A stretch of DNA of 64,000 nt from Rhizophagus irregularis (taxonomy: Eukaryota > Glomeromycota > Glomeromycetes > Glomerales > Glomeraceae): the NCBI RefSeq assembly GCF_026210795.1, contig NC_089437.1, positions 4,278,001-4,342,000 of the forward strand, read 5' to 3'. The stretch's first letter is position 1. Every line of letters begins with the position of its first letter. Both the position numbers and the translations under genes were made by a program. Of this stretch, positions 11,666 through 24,969 are shown in pieces. A model generated the notes under the pieces. The model was not told the DNA's origin. It was given only the letters and a program-made list of their open reading frames with translations, and did not search any database.

Positions 11666-13481
11666 ATGATTATACAACAATTCTCTCCAGAGTTACTTAC
11701 AGAAATATTTGGAAATCTTTATATCAATGATTTATTAGTATGTGCATTAGTAAATAGAAAGTGGAGTGCAAATGCGATGCGTATATTATGGAAATGTCCT
11801 ATTCAATTAGCAACTTTTCCTTTAAAAAATACTAAATCACCACAAGAAAAATTATGTTCAATAATTTCTACTATAGTGAAATGTTTATCAATTGAAGTTA
11901 AAAATAAATTAAGAAATGTTTATGGAATAATTATTGATGAAACTAAGAATGAAAGTGTACCAATGTTTGATTATTGTTTATTCATGGAAAAGTTGAACTT
12001 TGTAATAATGTTTAAAGCTACATTGTTCTGGTTAAATTCTCTGGGTTGTGTTACAGGTAAAAACCTTTTTCTTATGGATTTGAATGAATTAAATGAACTA
12101 AATGATATAATATATAATTATATATATATATTTTTCTAATAGGATTAATTTATCATCATATTATATTTCAAGAAATTTGTAACTTGGTTATCATAAAAAG
12201 TAATATTCTTAATAATCAACAACGAGATACAAATAAGATGACCGAGGCAAAAATCGTTTTAAGTGCATATAATCCAAAACAAATGTTAGAAGGTGAAATT
12301 TGTAATAGAAATTATAAAGAATCAGATTTTCCTTTGCCAAGTCATTTACCTTTAATGACACAAACTTTATCAAGATTGGAAAGGGTTACATTAAATACTT
12401 GTATACAACCAAGATTTATTTATGACCTTAATAATATTTGTAGAAATGTTTTGGATATAAGTATACATTGTGGATGTAATGACGATCAACATTTGGCCGA
12501 TTTCATAAATAATCAAGAAAAATTACAAAAAATAGTATTGTTTTCTTTTAAATCGGATATACGATTAGAAAAAATATCTAAAGCTATTAAAAATAAATTG
12601 GAACAATTATTATCATTAAATATTTCAGCAGGACAAGTACCATTGGAAATTTTTAATAACAAACAATGTAATCAATTGATTGAATTACATTTAGTTGATT
12701 GTGATCAATCTTTAACAAAACTTTCTGATTGGAATCAATTCCTTTGTTGTAATGATACTAGTTTTAAAAATTTGAAAAAATTGGAATTACAATGTAATAT
12801 AAAGAATTTGGAAAAGATTGGAACATTTCTTCAAAAGGTTTCATCATCATTACGTAAACTTATTTTAATACGTAATAATCCTGAAGATCAAATTTTAATT
12901 GATAAATTTTATAAGAATGTTGCAAAATATTCTTCAAATTTAATTCAATTGGATTTAACTATACCGGAATTTATTGAATCTTTGATAATCATTTTACCAT
13001 CATGTAAAAAACTTGAATATTTAAATTTAAGGGATCCTTGTAATCAACCAAATGATTTAAATGAAAGATTTCCTTTAATTGGAAAATATTTTCCTTTATC
13101 ATTAAAAAAATTTGGAGTTGAATTTGATTTAAATGTTTCAAAGGAAAAGATTGAAGAATTTTTAAATAATTGTTTTAATATTGGAATAAGAAAATTATCA
13201 CTTGGTTTTTATTTTATGGATTTTACTTTGGATCATGAAATCATTATGAGAAGACACGTACAATTAGGAACTCTTAGTAGTGAATTTTATGAATACTGGA
13301 TAAAAGAACAAAAAGAGGTTATAATTGAAGTAAATAAACAAATAAAAAAAAAATATATATATATATTTTCCTCAAAATTTATTATTTACTCAAATAGGGA
13401 AATATGATTTATGACGAAAATTTAACCGTTCAAGACAAGGAAAAAGATTATTGGTTTGATTTCATAAGGGAGTGCATGTAA
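11666..13481 (+). CDS. F-box protein with leucine-rich-repeat-like C-terminal region
   Basis: Probable substrate-recognition subunit of an SCF ubiquitin ligase. Three exons are inferred: 11666-12056, 12143-13329 and 13398-13481, all phase-consistent, giving 553 residues. Residues 5-45 form an F-box (FSPELLTEIFGNLYINDLL then ALVNRKWSANAMRILW). The remainder has spaced Leu/Ile segments resembling the LRR region of expanded fungal F-box families. The last exon is my inference: GT at 13330 and AG at 13396 remove a low-complexity tail and join a plausible ending rich in charged and aromatic residues (DKEKDYWFDFIREC). Without that splice the protein would end at 13407 after an AT-repeat-coded tail. 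The target protein is unknown. Confidence 0.8.
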
Positions 13482-13489
13482 GAAAAAAG

Positions 13490-14215
13490 GTAATTTCAGA
13501 TAATTTTAAATAATTTTAAGTGGGTTAAATAATTTTAAGTGAGTTAAATAATTTTAAGTGGATTAAATAATTTAAGTGGGTAATTTTAAATAATTTTAAG
13601 TGGGTAATTTTATATTAATTTGGGGAAATTTTATTTTAATTTTGAGTAATTTTATATTAATTTGGGCAATTTTATTTTAATTTGGGCAATTTTTAAAGGC
13701 AATTATATTTAATTTGGGCAATTTTATTTTAATTTGGGCAATTTTTATTTTAATTGGGGACAATTTTATTTTAATTTGGGCAATTTTATTTGAGCAATTA
13801 TATTTTAATTGGGGCAATTTTATTTTAATTTGGGCAATAATTTTATTTTAATTGGGATAATTTTATTTTAATTTGGGCAATTTTTAAGGGCAATTATATT
13901 TTAATTGGAGCAATTTTATTTTAATTTGGGCAATTTTTATTTTAATTGGGATAATTTTATTTTAATTTGGGCAATTTTTATTTTAATTGGAGCAATTCTA
14001 TTTTAATTTGAACAATTATATTTTAATTGGGAAAATTTTATTTTAATTTGGGCAACTTTATTTTAATTTGGGCAATAATTTTATTTTATTTTATTTCAAA
14101 TCATTTTTATTTTTAAATCCAGATAATTGTTATTTTTAACTTTAGATAATTTTGGGTAATTTTATTTTTAATTTTAGATAATTTTTGGGTAATTTTGGTA
14201 ATTTTACTGTTATCT
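13490..14215. repeat. Minisatellite of about 20-bp AATTTTATTTTAATTTGGGC units
   Basis: About 700 bases are built from short related units. First come copies of TTAAATAATTTTAAGTGGG, then many copies of a roughly 20-bp unit CAATTTTATTTTAATTTGGG with small variations, fading into TAATTTTGGG near 14200. It lies directly downstream of the F-box gene and is not coding. Confidence 0.85.
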
Positions 14216-16024
14216 AGATAATTTCGTTATATAATATCTTGCATTTAGAATGTAACCTCACCAGAATGTTCTATTTTTTAGCACAGACTCTGGGTATTTT
14301 TTTCGTTCTCATGACATGAATCGTGATATGAATCATAGATACGGACTATGATGAAGATTTATGATTTCTGGATTATGCATAAGAAGTTTATAATATGCAA
14401 TATGATAAGCAAAAATGCACAGTTGAGTACATGATTTCTTTGTTTAAACAATTAACATGATTAAATATGGAATTCATATAAAGAATGATTGTATAGATAG
14501 TGTAACATATTCTTATTATTACAAAGAATTTATCAAGAATATATTCAAGTTTGAAAAGAAAAAAAAAAATTTTTTTTTCTTTTTTTAAAGTTCAGGAGTT
14601 TTTAATAATTAAAAAGAAATAAAGATCTGCGACATGGAATATTCAAGATTATAACTCGTTTTATTCGTTATTTTTTTTTTCATTTTTTCATTTATTTCTA
14701 TTTATTTATTCATTTATTCAGCATTTATTCAGAATTTTTTTTTTTATTGTTACGATGTAACGATGTTTAGTCATGTTACGATCAAAAAATTTTGATTTCT
14801 TGTCAAATAGCTCCCCAAAAATTTCTTTTTTCCTTTGTAAAAAAAAAAAAATGCATTTGAAATAAATAAATAAATAAAAATTTTTATTGAAGAATCAAAT
14901 CAAGTAATTTATACAAAGGTACGTTTCACATTGAATTTTTTAACTCTAAAAGTAATATTCATTTGATAATACGGAAAAATCATCTTATAAAGAAAAATTA
15001 TTATTTTTTTTTTTTGGTCAGATGATGATGAACATCCATTACATTTTGTCATTTTTTTCCGGATTAATGAAAGGATGAAGAAAATGAGGGGGGACAAAAA
15101 GTGGCGAAGTAATTCAAAAAAAACTTGATTTTTTTTATAAAATAAATATTTATGTGGTTATCTTTGATTTGTGAAAAGTATTAGTAAAAAAAAACAAACA
15201 TATTTTTTTTTTTGCGATCTCCCTTTCGCCCCACCTTAAATAATTAAAAATAAAATCCTGTTATAAAAAAAAAACCTTTTACTAAAAAACTTTAAAAAAT
15301 TCGGCGTTTAAAAAGAATTTTTTTTTCACATTCGGTAAAATTAAAAATTAGCCATCAAAAAAAAAAAAAGAAAAAAAGAAAGTCAATCAATTAATTATAT
15401 CAGGAAATTTCATAACAGAAATATAACAAGAAACATTATATTAAGTTTATTATTATAATAAATATATTTGTACCATATTTACCATATATAAAAAAATGAT
15501 ATCTATTTTATCTTTTTAAAGTTAGAGTTTGAAAGTTTAATAAAATCAAAAAGAAAGATAATCTGGTTCGCCTTTTCCTTATGACTCACGTTTTGATCGT
15601 CTTTCTCTTTCACAAAATCCTTTACAGGTGATCATTGAAAATATATTTTTTTTTAAAAAAAAAATAAAATAAAAAAAAATAAAAAAAAAAGGAAATTTTG
15701 AAAGAACGACGAAAATATTGGGGCTTAAAAAAAAAATTTTTTTTTTTTTTATTATTTTTAAGTTTTTCTTCTTTTTTTAGATTTTTTTTTAATTTTTCTT
15801 AATACCGCTAAAAAAAGGTACTAAAAAAGTAAAACCAAACCATATTTCCTTCAAATCAAATTAAATAAAAGCAATTATACGTACAAAATTGAATATATTA
15901 AAAAACAACCAGAATATAGAAAAAAAAATTAATGGATAAAAAAGAAAAAAAATAAATGCCTTAAAAAATCCAAAAAAAAATTTACAACGAAAAGGAATAT
16001 TTGTAAAGGAAAAAAAAATATTTA

Positions 16025-16055
<31 letters not shown>

Positions 16056-16299
16056 GAAATAAAAAGAGTATAGTTCCAAAAATTGAAACACGACTCGTAT
16101 TAATATATTTGACAAAATAAATGATTCGATAATAATAATACAAATATGTTGAAGAATGCATGAAAAAAAAAATTAATTATATTACACATTATTAATTTGT
16201 TGGTTTAAAATGTTTTTTTAGAATGGGTTTACTGTAAAGTGTAAAGATCATATAAAAAATACAAGGTGTCGTTTATCTTATATATATTCGCTATATCGT
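14216..16299. other. AT-rich intergenic stretch with long homopolymer runs
   Basis: About 2.1 kb between the minisatellite and the end of the minus-strand gene at 16300. It holds many A/T homopolymers, including a T-run of more than 25 near 16029. Short ORFs here are low-complexity F/K-rich artefacts. No RNA gene or element end is recognised. Confidence 0.5.
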
Positions 16300-17232
16300 T
16301 CATGTCCAAATTAGCGTAGAAAGTTGTGATCCAGAGAAACCAAATTTCGTTAAAGAAACCTGTATCGAAAAAAAAAATAATAATTAAAAAGAGCGTTCGA
16401 TAAACTATCACGAAAAAAAAGTTTAAAATAATGTACTTACGAAATTATTAAGAAATTCAAAATCGATTGCAATCTTTCTGGGTTTCTTTTCTGATAAAAC
16501 TTTTTCGGAAACTTCAACAATTTCAGATTTTTCATCAATAATTGAATTCTTTTCTTCAATTTCTCCTTTAATTGGCTCTGGTTCTTTTGGTGATTCAACA
16601 ACAACAGTTGGAGGAGCGGCAATAAGAGCAGTTGATTTTTTAACAACAAAAACAACTTTCTTTTCTTCAATAGGTTCATCAAAAGAGTAATTTGGCATAC
16701 GAATAATAATACGGTTCTTTTCTTGTTCTTTTGTGTATTTATCTAATTGAGCCTTCAATAACGTAACGGAAGGACTAGCTTCATTAGTAAGTAATTTTTC
16801 GTTGTTACCGTTAGAGTTGTCAAGTGTGGGAAGAGAAGTGGAAAATGATGGGGAGACTTGTACGTCGCGAACAAGTTCAGCTTCGCATAATTTTTTAAGA
16901 TCGCCGAGTAAATTAGGAGGAAGTAATTGTAATGTTTGATAGCTCCAAAATCGGTTACGTAACTTTGAACTTGTAAAAGAAGTTGAGGAGGAATCATCAT
17001 GATTGACTAGTTGTTTATGAACTTGAGGCAGTGAAGAAATATAATCCTTATAATCGTTCAAAAATTGTGAAACTTTGGGAGAATATTCTTCATATTCAGA
17101 ATCTTCGGAATCTTCAGAATCTTCTTGTACTTGAGTTTGTATTATATTTGCTAAACATTCTAAGTAATCATTAATGTCATTATATATTTGTTTCGCTTGA
17201 TCTAATTCCGCGGAAGTTGGTTTGTTAGACAT
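16300..17232 (-). CDS. Hypothetical acidic protein, 283 residues
   Basis: Exon 1 is 17232-16441 and exon 2 is 16359-16300, phase 0, giving 283 residues. I do not recognise the family. Visible features are an N-terminal helical segment, an acidic stretch EDSEDSEDSEYEEY near residue 45, a central conserved-looking segment RFWSYQTLQLLPPNLLGDL (about residues 95-113), a basic/hydrophobic VVFVVKKS, and an acidic Lys/Glu-rich part before the C-terminus KFGFSGSQLSTLIWT. There is no signal peptide or membrane helix, so it is probably soluble. Without splicing the ORF would end at 16423. Function unknown. Confidence 0.7.
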
Positions 17233-20200
17233 TTTTCTATTATTATTTTATAAAAGAGGAACGAAAGGGTAAAATTTGATAAAAAATTGTTAATAAAAGA
17301 ATAAAAGAATAAAATAAATCTATGATACGTGTTTTTTTAAAGAACGCGAAAAAAAAAATAAAAGTGGGAATATTTCTACTATATTTAAAATATTTTAAAT
17401 GTTGATCATTTTTTTATTTATCCCTTTATTTATATTTATAATAAAGGAAAAATAAAAATGGAGAACGGAAAATAGAGAAAAATGAAAAAATTACTAATAA
17501 TGGATATATTCAAAAATTTAAACAATGGAAAGGGAATTTTTTTTTTTTAAGGAAGAAAATTCCAATGAGAAAAAAAAAGAAAAAAAAATCCGTACCGAAA
17601 GTTTTTTAGATGACCTACTTATAGAATTTTTTTATCAAAAAATCTTTGAGGGTAAACTGATATCAAAAATTCTTTTTGGGGTGAGGAAGAAGAGAAAGCT
17701 TGTTTGGTTTGTTTATTTGTTTATTGTTTGTGTTTATTTACTCGTTTTTGCGGTGTTTTGAAAAAGGGGCGCAGCAATAAATGTGGCTTCTTATCATTAA
17801 AAAAAAAAGTCGGACCGTGGGTCTTTCTTTCTTTCTTTCTTTTTTTGATTTCTCGTTATCTTTATATATATATCTTTATATATATATATTTTAATTTAAT
17901 TTATTTATTTATTTACTTATTTATTTATTTATTTATTTTTTCCCAATTTATTCGAGTTTATCCAATTGGAATAATTTTATGATAAACCTGCTTATCGTTG
18001 TACATTCAATAGATAATTAGATACCAAAGAATGAAGGATTAACAAAAAAAACAGGTTTTTTAATTTTTTTAATTTTTTTTGTAATTAAAAAATTTTTAAT
18101 TACTTTTTTTTTATGGGAAGAAGATGACTAATCTTTTTGTGATGATTTATAAATTTTACAGCGAAGTAAAAACTGGGAACGTAAATCAATTCTCTTAAAT
18201 AGCTTTTTTTTAATTTGGAACATCTTTCGGAAAGCTCGTTTAAGAAAATTCTAATTTAGTAAAAAAGAAGGGATTTACTATAAAGGTAATCATAGAAGGC
18301 TTAGGGTTTTGATATTTACTCCTGCATAAGTCAAAGTCTTGCTATTTTAAAAAAAAAAAAAAATTTTAAATGATGAAATAATTGATAAATAATAGATCGG
18401 AAGATATAAAACTTTTTTAAAACTCATTAAAAAGCCTTTGTTTAATATAAACAATATTAAATAAATAAATAAATACTAAAATATATGTATATATAAAATA
18501 CGTATTGTATAAAATATCATATTATTGTATTATTATATATATATATATATATTTTTTTATTTTATTTTTTTTGTTTGTTTCAAATTCAAAAAGTAGTTCT
18601 TTTTTAAACGTCACAAATCTTGGGGAAGGGTTTCTAATCCACTTAGTTTACCACGCGATAAGTATGAGAAACAATAGACACACAAAAATTATGTATAATA
18701 TTTTGGTGAGCGTAGATCCTTTTTTTTTTAAACTATAGGGGAAATTCGGTATATCATTTATTAGGTTAAAAAGTTTTAAAATTCGGCTAATTGAAATTAG
18801 CCAAGATGTGATTCGTGGATCGATCCTTAAAAAAGGTTCATTCATTTTGTTTATAATAAACACCATAATAATAATTATTCCTGGAAATGTTGATACAATA
18901 TTTCTCTTTTACACCACAGATCATCATTATTAAATAGAAAAAAATGACTAAGTTAATTTTAGATATTTTATTAAATTGCTTTTTTTATAAAAACAATCGT
19001 AACATACGTAACATAAGTTAAATAATAATAATGAATCGAAATTACGCATTTACACCTTAACGAAAAGATTCTAGATGATCTCAGCCTATAACATTTCTCC
19101 TTGATCGTTTCAAGTCTTTGAATGCTATTTTTTTTTTTTATTAATATGATTTTTTTCGGCAATGAAATAGTAATAAAATAGAATGCATCGACAAAGCCAA
19201 AAATTAATTGTGTAACACACATACCTATTTCTTTATATTTCACTCATAAACTTATCGTTCTATTTTTTTCACAAGATTGGCGGTATGCTATCAAAAACAT
19301 CGAGTAAATCTTCTTTATAAAAGAAAAAGTCGTGGGGTAAGTGCGTTTAGTTTAAACTAAATGTATGTATGGGGGGAAATTAATATTAAAAATTTTTTTT
19401 GGAGGGAATTCTTCGGATTCAATTAAAACTTTATTCTTTTAGTATTGCATGATACATGCACGCTACGACAAAAAGTAACCCTCGTTGTTGTTTAAAATCT
19501 TGTTTAAATTCCAAATATGTTAATGATATTTTTAGTTTATATATATGTATATTTTTTTATTGGCCATTAAAAGAATGATTCATATGTTTCTTTTTTCTTG
19601 TTTCCAAACTAGTTTTATGACGTATTCATAAGGCGGAATTACATGCAATTATTGTATGCTACTAGTATCATCCAATTCTTGCAAATTCCGTGATTATAAT
19701 GATTATGTATGTATGCCACTATATGTATTGCAGTCATTTTTTCGTCTTCACAATCGAAAAAAACAATGATGTTTGACATCTCACTTCGCTGTCATTATTC
19801 CATTATTCTCCACTTCCCAAAAAAAAAAAAAAAAAAAAATTAAATTGAAATAAAATACAATAAAATAAGATAAAAAAAAAAAAAGAATTTTAAATTAGTT
19901 TAGCCTACCGTGTTTTTTTATTACCCAGCTCTTTGTGTGACTTTTGCGCCCTGTATGCCTTGTGTGATTTGTGTAACCATGAATCTATACTTCGCCTAAA
20001 AGTCGTGTTTTTTTTTACAACGATTTGCGCGTCTATTTGAATAGAAATGTAATAATAATAACTATACAACATACATTATATGTACATATTTATAATAAAG
20101 TTCACATAATAAGATGAAATTAGTTAATATATAAAATTGGTATAACGTAGGATCCGGTAATATCCCTCCGATTTATTGAGAGTTGGGGTTGTAATCCCTG

Positions 20201-21219
20201 TAATTGATAAATTAGTGTTTATTGAAATACCAATTTTATTAAGAAAAAAAAAATCATTACGAAATTTTGTAACCTATTAACTAACTTTAACTGAGGTAAT
20301 TGAGTAACCTTTTTTCCTCAAATACATCTTTTACTACTGCAAATAAGTTTATGCGAAAAGTACTATTGATTTATTTTCTTAGTTATATTATTAACCAAAA
20401 ACAAAAAAAAAATTTCTTGAATCTCATTGGTGAGTTGGCCTTTTTTGTATAATAATAGTAAAAAATTTTTTTATTTCGATTAGGAAATTCCAATTTTAAT
20501 AGATGATCAACAAATTGATCAGCTTTTGTGTTTCTTGTGTTATTGTTACTATTGTTACAAATATTCATTACACAATAATACTGTGCCCAACTTGACTGTG
20601 CCAATAATAATCACCTGCTTCTATTATTTGTTTTTGTAATAAAAAATTTTTTTTTTCGTTATTCATCTCAAATAATCAATTCTTATTGGACGGTTTGATT
20701 TTCCTTTACTTTTTTTTTTTTCTTTTGAAAAACAAAAATTACAAAAAAAACTACAAAAACCAAATTACTGCGTATGATGTCAACTTGTAATTGTAACCTG
20801 TAAATCGGGTCATCAAGTAATCATAAAATTCCAAATGCAAGCCACATATTTCCTTTTCAAAAATGAAAAATGTCAAATGACCTTATTACTTTGCATAATC
20901 CTTATGAAAAAAACTTGAAAATCGTGAAATCGTGAATTTCATATATCCAAATTTAAAAACAATAACTTTTACGTAATTTGTTATTAAATAATCATCATCA
21001 AAGACATTTAATTAGTTATAAATATGATGGGAATTTTTCCTTGAAAAATCAAAAAAAACAAAGATAACAAAACTTGTTATTTTTCCCGTTTTTTTTTCTT
21101 CTTCCCCTGCTTTAATTTATACATTAAAAGTTTTCTCCCTACATTAATTTATATACGTTAAAAAAAATTATATATAATTTTTTAAAATTTTTTTTTCTTT
21201 TAACGTGATATAAAAAAAA
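17233..21219. other. 4-kb AT-rich intergenic region
   Basis: Lies between the 16.3-17.2 kb gene and the 21.2-kb gene and must contain both 5' regions. It holds homopolymers, TA and TTTA microsatellites (17860-17940) and several low-complexity ORFs with no plausible protein. No tRNA, rRNA or element ends found by eye. Confidence 0.5.
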
Positions 21220-21829
21220 ATGAGCTCCTCAAATTCTTTCACCCCCTTCGATCATTCTGATGATCAACAACCTACTAAACCTATCGTTAACAACATCTCT
21301 AACTTTGACGACAATATCATTCCTAATTCTTCCGAATTAGATAGTGATATGTTATCTAATGATAATATCTCTCAACAAAATTCCGATTCTATTATCAATG
21401 CTGAAACTTCTACTACTGATACTACTACCACCTCTAAAAAAGTTTTCAAAAAGAAACCGACTGTTGATCCGAATTACATTTTATTTGGTTATATTCCTAA
21501 TTATAAGATACCAATTGTCAATATTCCAATTTCTTATCCTTTGGATGTAATTTCTGATAAAGTCAGGTATATCATTTCTTCTTTCTCTATATAAAAACCT
21601 TTTATAAAACTTTTATTAAATATTTGTTTTTTATAGGTATATTACTTCGAAATTTGGTTTCGGTGAGAAAGGAATCGCTAAAAAATCGATCGCGTCAAGA
21701 TTACAATCATTTATTTATGGTGGTAATATTCCGAAAAAAAGTGTTTTCTCTTATATTCAATCATTTAGTAGTTATAAAAAAACGGTAGAGAAAAAAGATG
21801 TAGTAGAATCCACATCTCAACAACAATAA
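21220..21829 (+). CDS. Hypothetical protein, 179 residues
   Basis: Two exons, 21220-21566 and 21637-21829, join through a GT...AG intron in phase 2. The N-terminal 85 residues are Ser/Thr/Asp/Asn-rich and look disordered. The C-terminal half (VDPNYILFGYIPNYKIPIV followed by KFGFGEKGIAKKSIASRL) looks folded and basic. I do not recognise a family. The KFGF segment loosely echoes the C-terminus of the 16.3-17.2 kb protein, which could be chance. Signal peptide and membrane helices are absent. Confidence 0.65.
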
Positions 21830-23133
21830 TTTATATTTACAATTTATATTTTACAATTTATATTATTTTACAATTTATATGAGTTTTTTTTTTTTAAAAA
21901 AAAAAAAAAAAATATTTATATAGAACAAAATATAAAACATTAAAGTTATAGTATTTTTTTTCTTCGTTTGATATTATTTTTTTTTCTAAGATATTAAAAT
22001 ATAGATGTATTTTTTTTCATTTGATGTTTTACTTTTTATTATTATTATTTTTTTTTTTGGCTTTGATATTTTTCTTTGTCAGTAAGATGAATCTCGTATA
22101 AAGGGATTGAATATATGAACATTTTTTTTTTATTTTGTCAGTAAGATGAATTCTCGTATAAGAGATTGAATATATGAACATTTTTTTTTATTATTTTTTT
22201 GCAATAAATTTAAAATTCTATCTAGAAAAAGCTGTACGCTTGTTTTACTGTAAATTTGTAAATTCCAACTTTATGAATTTCGTAGAAGATTAGAGGGTGT
22301 ATTTAATTGGTTAATAGTCACGTGATATGCCAAAGCTGTAATAACGAGTATATAGATAATGAGTATGATATAACCTTCATCATATATAATCTTTTATCTA
22401 TGCTGTATAGTTATTTCAAATCTTAATATATAAAGTCAAATTTTTAACCCAAATCTCCAACCCTAATCCATCATAGATCTTTGAATATAACTACTATACC
22501 TTTTTTTAATAAAAATGAATCCAGCTTTAGAATTTTATCAGACTTAATTGCATGAAATGTAATATCTTTACAGAATAGCTTTCAAAAATCATTAATAAAG
22601 TTTTGTTCATATTACTTGTATTTACAGTATTCATAAATTCCCTATATGCAAAAAATATAGTACTTCTGTATAATGATATGTTGGAACTTTTATAAAAATT
22701 TCTATCATAGTATTAGTATAAACATGTCAAAAAATATCTTTTAATTAGAATATTATGTGCAATTCTAAATCATGATTTTTTTTATAGTTTAAACAGTTTG
22801 TATAAATAGAACTAGAAAATTTTTTGAATTTTTTATTGTTTACATAACAACTTTCAAAGATTTTTATCAGTAATAAAACCACAATTAAAAATTAGCCATA
22901 TATAAAAATAATAGAATATTATTATTTGAAATTGGAATGTGTTGGTTAAAGTTAATAATGTATTATATTATTAATTATTTAGTGAATTTATTTACTCAAA
23001 TATAATTAACATTATAAATAAAACCTAATAAAAAAACTACAATACCAATATAATCAAATAATACAACCAAATATATTAATAAATTAATTGAAAGTATAAG
23101 TTTTAAGAATTTGTTACTAGTAATTTCTTTTTT
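21830..23133. other. AT-rich intergenic stretch
   Basis: 3' flank of the 179-residue gene followed by featureless AT-rich sequence up to the TTAA-flanked element. It contains the small tandem duplication at 22078-22182 and a CACGTG near 22320. No gene seen. Confidence 0.45.
22078..22182. repeat. Two-copy tandem duplication, about 60 bp
   Basis: The segment GTCAGTAAGATGAATCTCGT...GAACATTTTTTTT occurs twice in a row with a few differences. Confidence 0.8.
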
Positions 23134-23137
23134 TTAA

Positions 23138-23946
23138 GGGTCCAGTATATTACGTCATCCCCTATATGGCAAAAAATTGGAGATCATCTTTTTCTTACTT
23201 TCATTACAAGAAAAAATTTTTTAATGTTTTTCAAACTCCTGCTTAAAAATATCTGTTAGAGAGCCAAAGTTTCTGGTTTTTCAAATAAACTTTAAAAAAG
23301 TATAGTATAAATATAGTTTACAACGAAAAACTACCATATGAAGTTAACAGTAGTTGCGAACTTCAAGGTAAGTTACGATTCTCTAATTAGACTAACTTTA
23401 AATTAACTTAAAACTTGCGAAACTTTGAGACTTAATAATATAGTAATTAGTTAAATAATTTATATCAAAAAATTAGCAAGCATCATATTCAAATAAAAAT
23501 TTTTACTAATACCATTTTATTTTTTTATTATCTTAAGTGTATTTGTTCCTTTAAACTAAATACAAAATATTTCATGTGTTGTGAAGTAATAATTAGATTA
23601 TTATAATTTTATAATGAAATGGAAAGGCAAATAAATTAATTTAATAACCTTGAATTATATATTTGGCGTTTGTGGAGTTATTATTTTTAATGTACAATAT
23701 CAATCAAGCAAATGGTATTTTCATTAAGTTTTGTCAATAAAATATATAGAAATATTTATAAATGGTTAAAATGTAGATAGGATGCATTATATTTATTATT
23801 TGAACGTATATTTAATAAAATTCATATGGTAGGTTGGGAAATATTTTATTTTTCCAAGAGTTTTCTCGTCAATTTCGTGGTCACGTGATCATATAAAATG
23901 ATCGTCATATGGTCATATACAAATGATGACGTAATATACTGGACCC
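23138..23946. mobile_element. 809-bp non-autonomous piggyBac-like element flanked by TTAA
   Basis: 22-bp perfect TIRs (GGGTCCAGTATATTACGTCA core) at 23138-23159 and 23925-23946. TTAA lies immediately outside each end (23134-23137 and 23947-23950). TTAA target duplication together with a GGG-start TIR is the signature of the piggyBac superfamily. No transposase is encoded and the inside is AT-rich. Confidence 0.8.
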
Positions 23947-24131
23947 TTAAAATTACTAATTTTTTACTATATTTAAAAATAATATTTATAATGATTTATG
24001 GAATAAACTTCTACTTTTATTCATTTTATCTGGTAAAACTTATTTCTTTAATTAAAATTATAAGATATATTCAAGTTGTAAATCTAGATTAATTATTAAT
24101 AATAAGTTCTTTTTATATAATTCATATCACA

Positions 24132-24744
24132 GGTTAAAAAGTAAAAAATCAGGCATCAATCAGTTTACAAATTAGGTAGCTGATTGGTGACTGATTGGCA
24201 TTTTTGCCAAATATTGTCACCAATCAAGCAGTTTACTAACTTTTGATCCAGTAATCAAAAAAAAATGAAATATAGCTAAATCTAATAGTAGTAAAATTGT
24301 ATTTTTTGAATTAATAATCAATAAGAAATTAAATAAAATATAAATAATATATTTTTATTTTTATATTTTACTTAATTTCTCATCAAGTATATGCAATTTT
24401 ATTACTATTAGATTTAGCTTATTGAGACGATTCTAATGAGCTATATAAAGATATTAGCCGTAATTTGAAAAAGTGTTGTAATACAAAATTTTTATATACT
24501 GTAATTAATTAAGGCTATAAAAATCTTATAACTGTAATTCAAAATTTTTTAAAAAATAATTAAAACTAATATCTTAGAGTTATATTTCATTTTTTTCTGA
24601 TCACTAGATCAAAAATTAGCAAACTGCCTGATTGGTAACGGTATTTAGTGAAAATGCTAATCAATCACCAATCAGTCACCAATCAGATAACTGATTGGTG
24701 ACCGATTGGTGATTGATTAATACCTGATTTTTCACTTTTCGACC
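24132..24744. mobile_element. MITE family A, copy 1 (long TIR, GATTGGTGACTGATTGG-rich)
   Basis: Inverted arms of about 150 bp start GGTTAAAAAGTAAAAAATC / GGTCGAAAAGTGAAAAATC. They contain repeated TGATTGGTGACTGATTGG blocks and TTGATCTAGTGATCAG. The core holds the ATTAGATTTAGC...GAGACGATTCTAATGAGC palindrome seen elsewhere. A second copy lies at 35354-35923. No target duplication could be fixed. Confidence 0.8.
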
Positions 24745-24801
24745 TATGTATATTGAGATATATTTTTTATCAATATAATATAAACCTAATTTATTATACA
24801 T

Positions 24802-24969
24802 ATTGTTTAAATTATTTTGAACTACCATAATTATAAGTAAAATCCAAAATTTAATTACAACATTCCAAATTATTTTAGTACTTTATATAGTAATTACATA
24901 TAAACTGAATAAATTATGGCATTCTAAATTATAATTATCATGGTATTCTAAAATAATTTGAATAGCATA
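24802..24969. mobile_element. MITE family B, degenerate copy
   Basis: Diverged copy of the roughly 168-bp element seen at 29058 and 31296; the order of blocks matches (AATTATTTTG, CCATAATTATAAGTAAAATC, AAACTGAATAAATTATGGC, AAAATAATTTG). The ends are eroded. Confidence 0.7.

Noticed and set aside
15861-16411. Minus-strand ORFs beside the 283-residue gene
   Set aside because: The first is a translation of A/T homopolymers. The second covers the true exon 2 of the 16300-17232 gene but in another frame.
17525-17982. Plus-strand ORFs rich in Phe, Lys and Tyr
   Set aside because: Low-complexity translations of T-runs and TTTA microsatellites; no start context, no protein-like composition.
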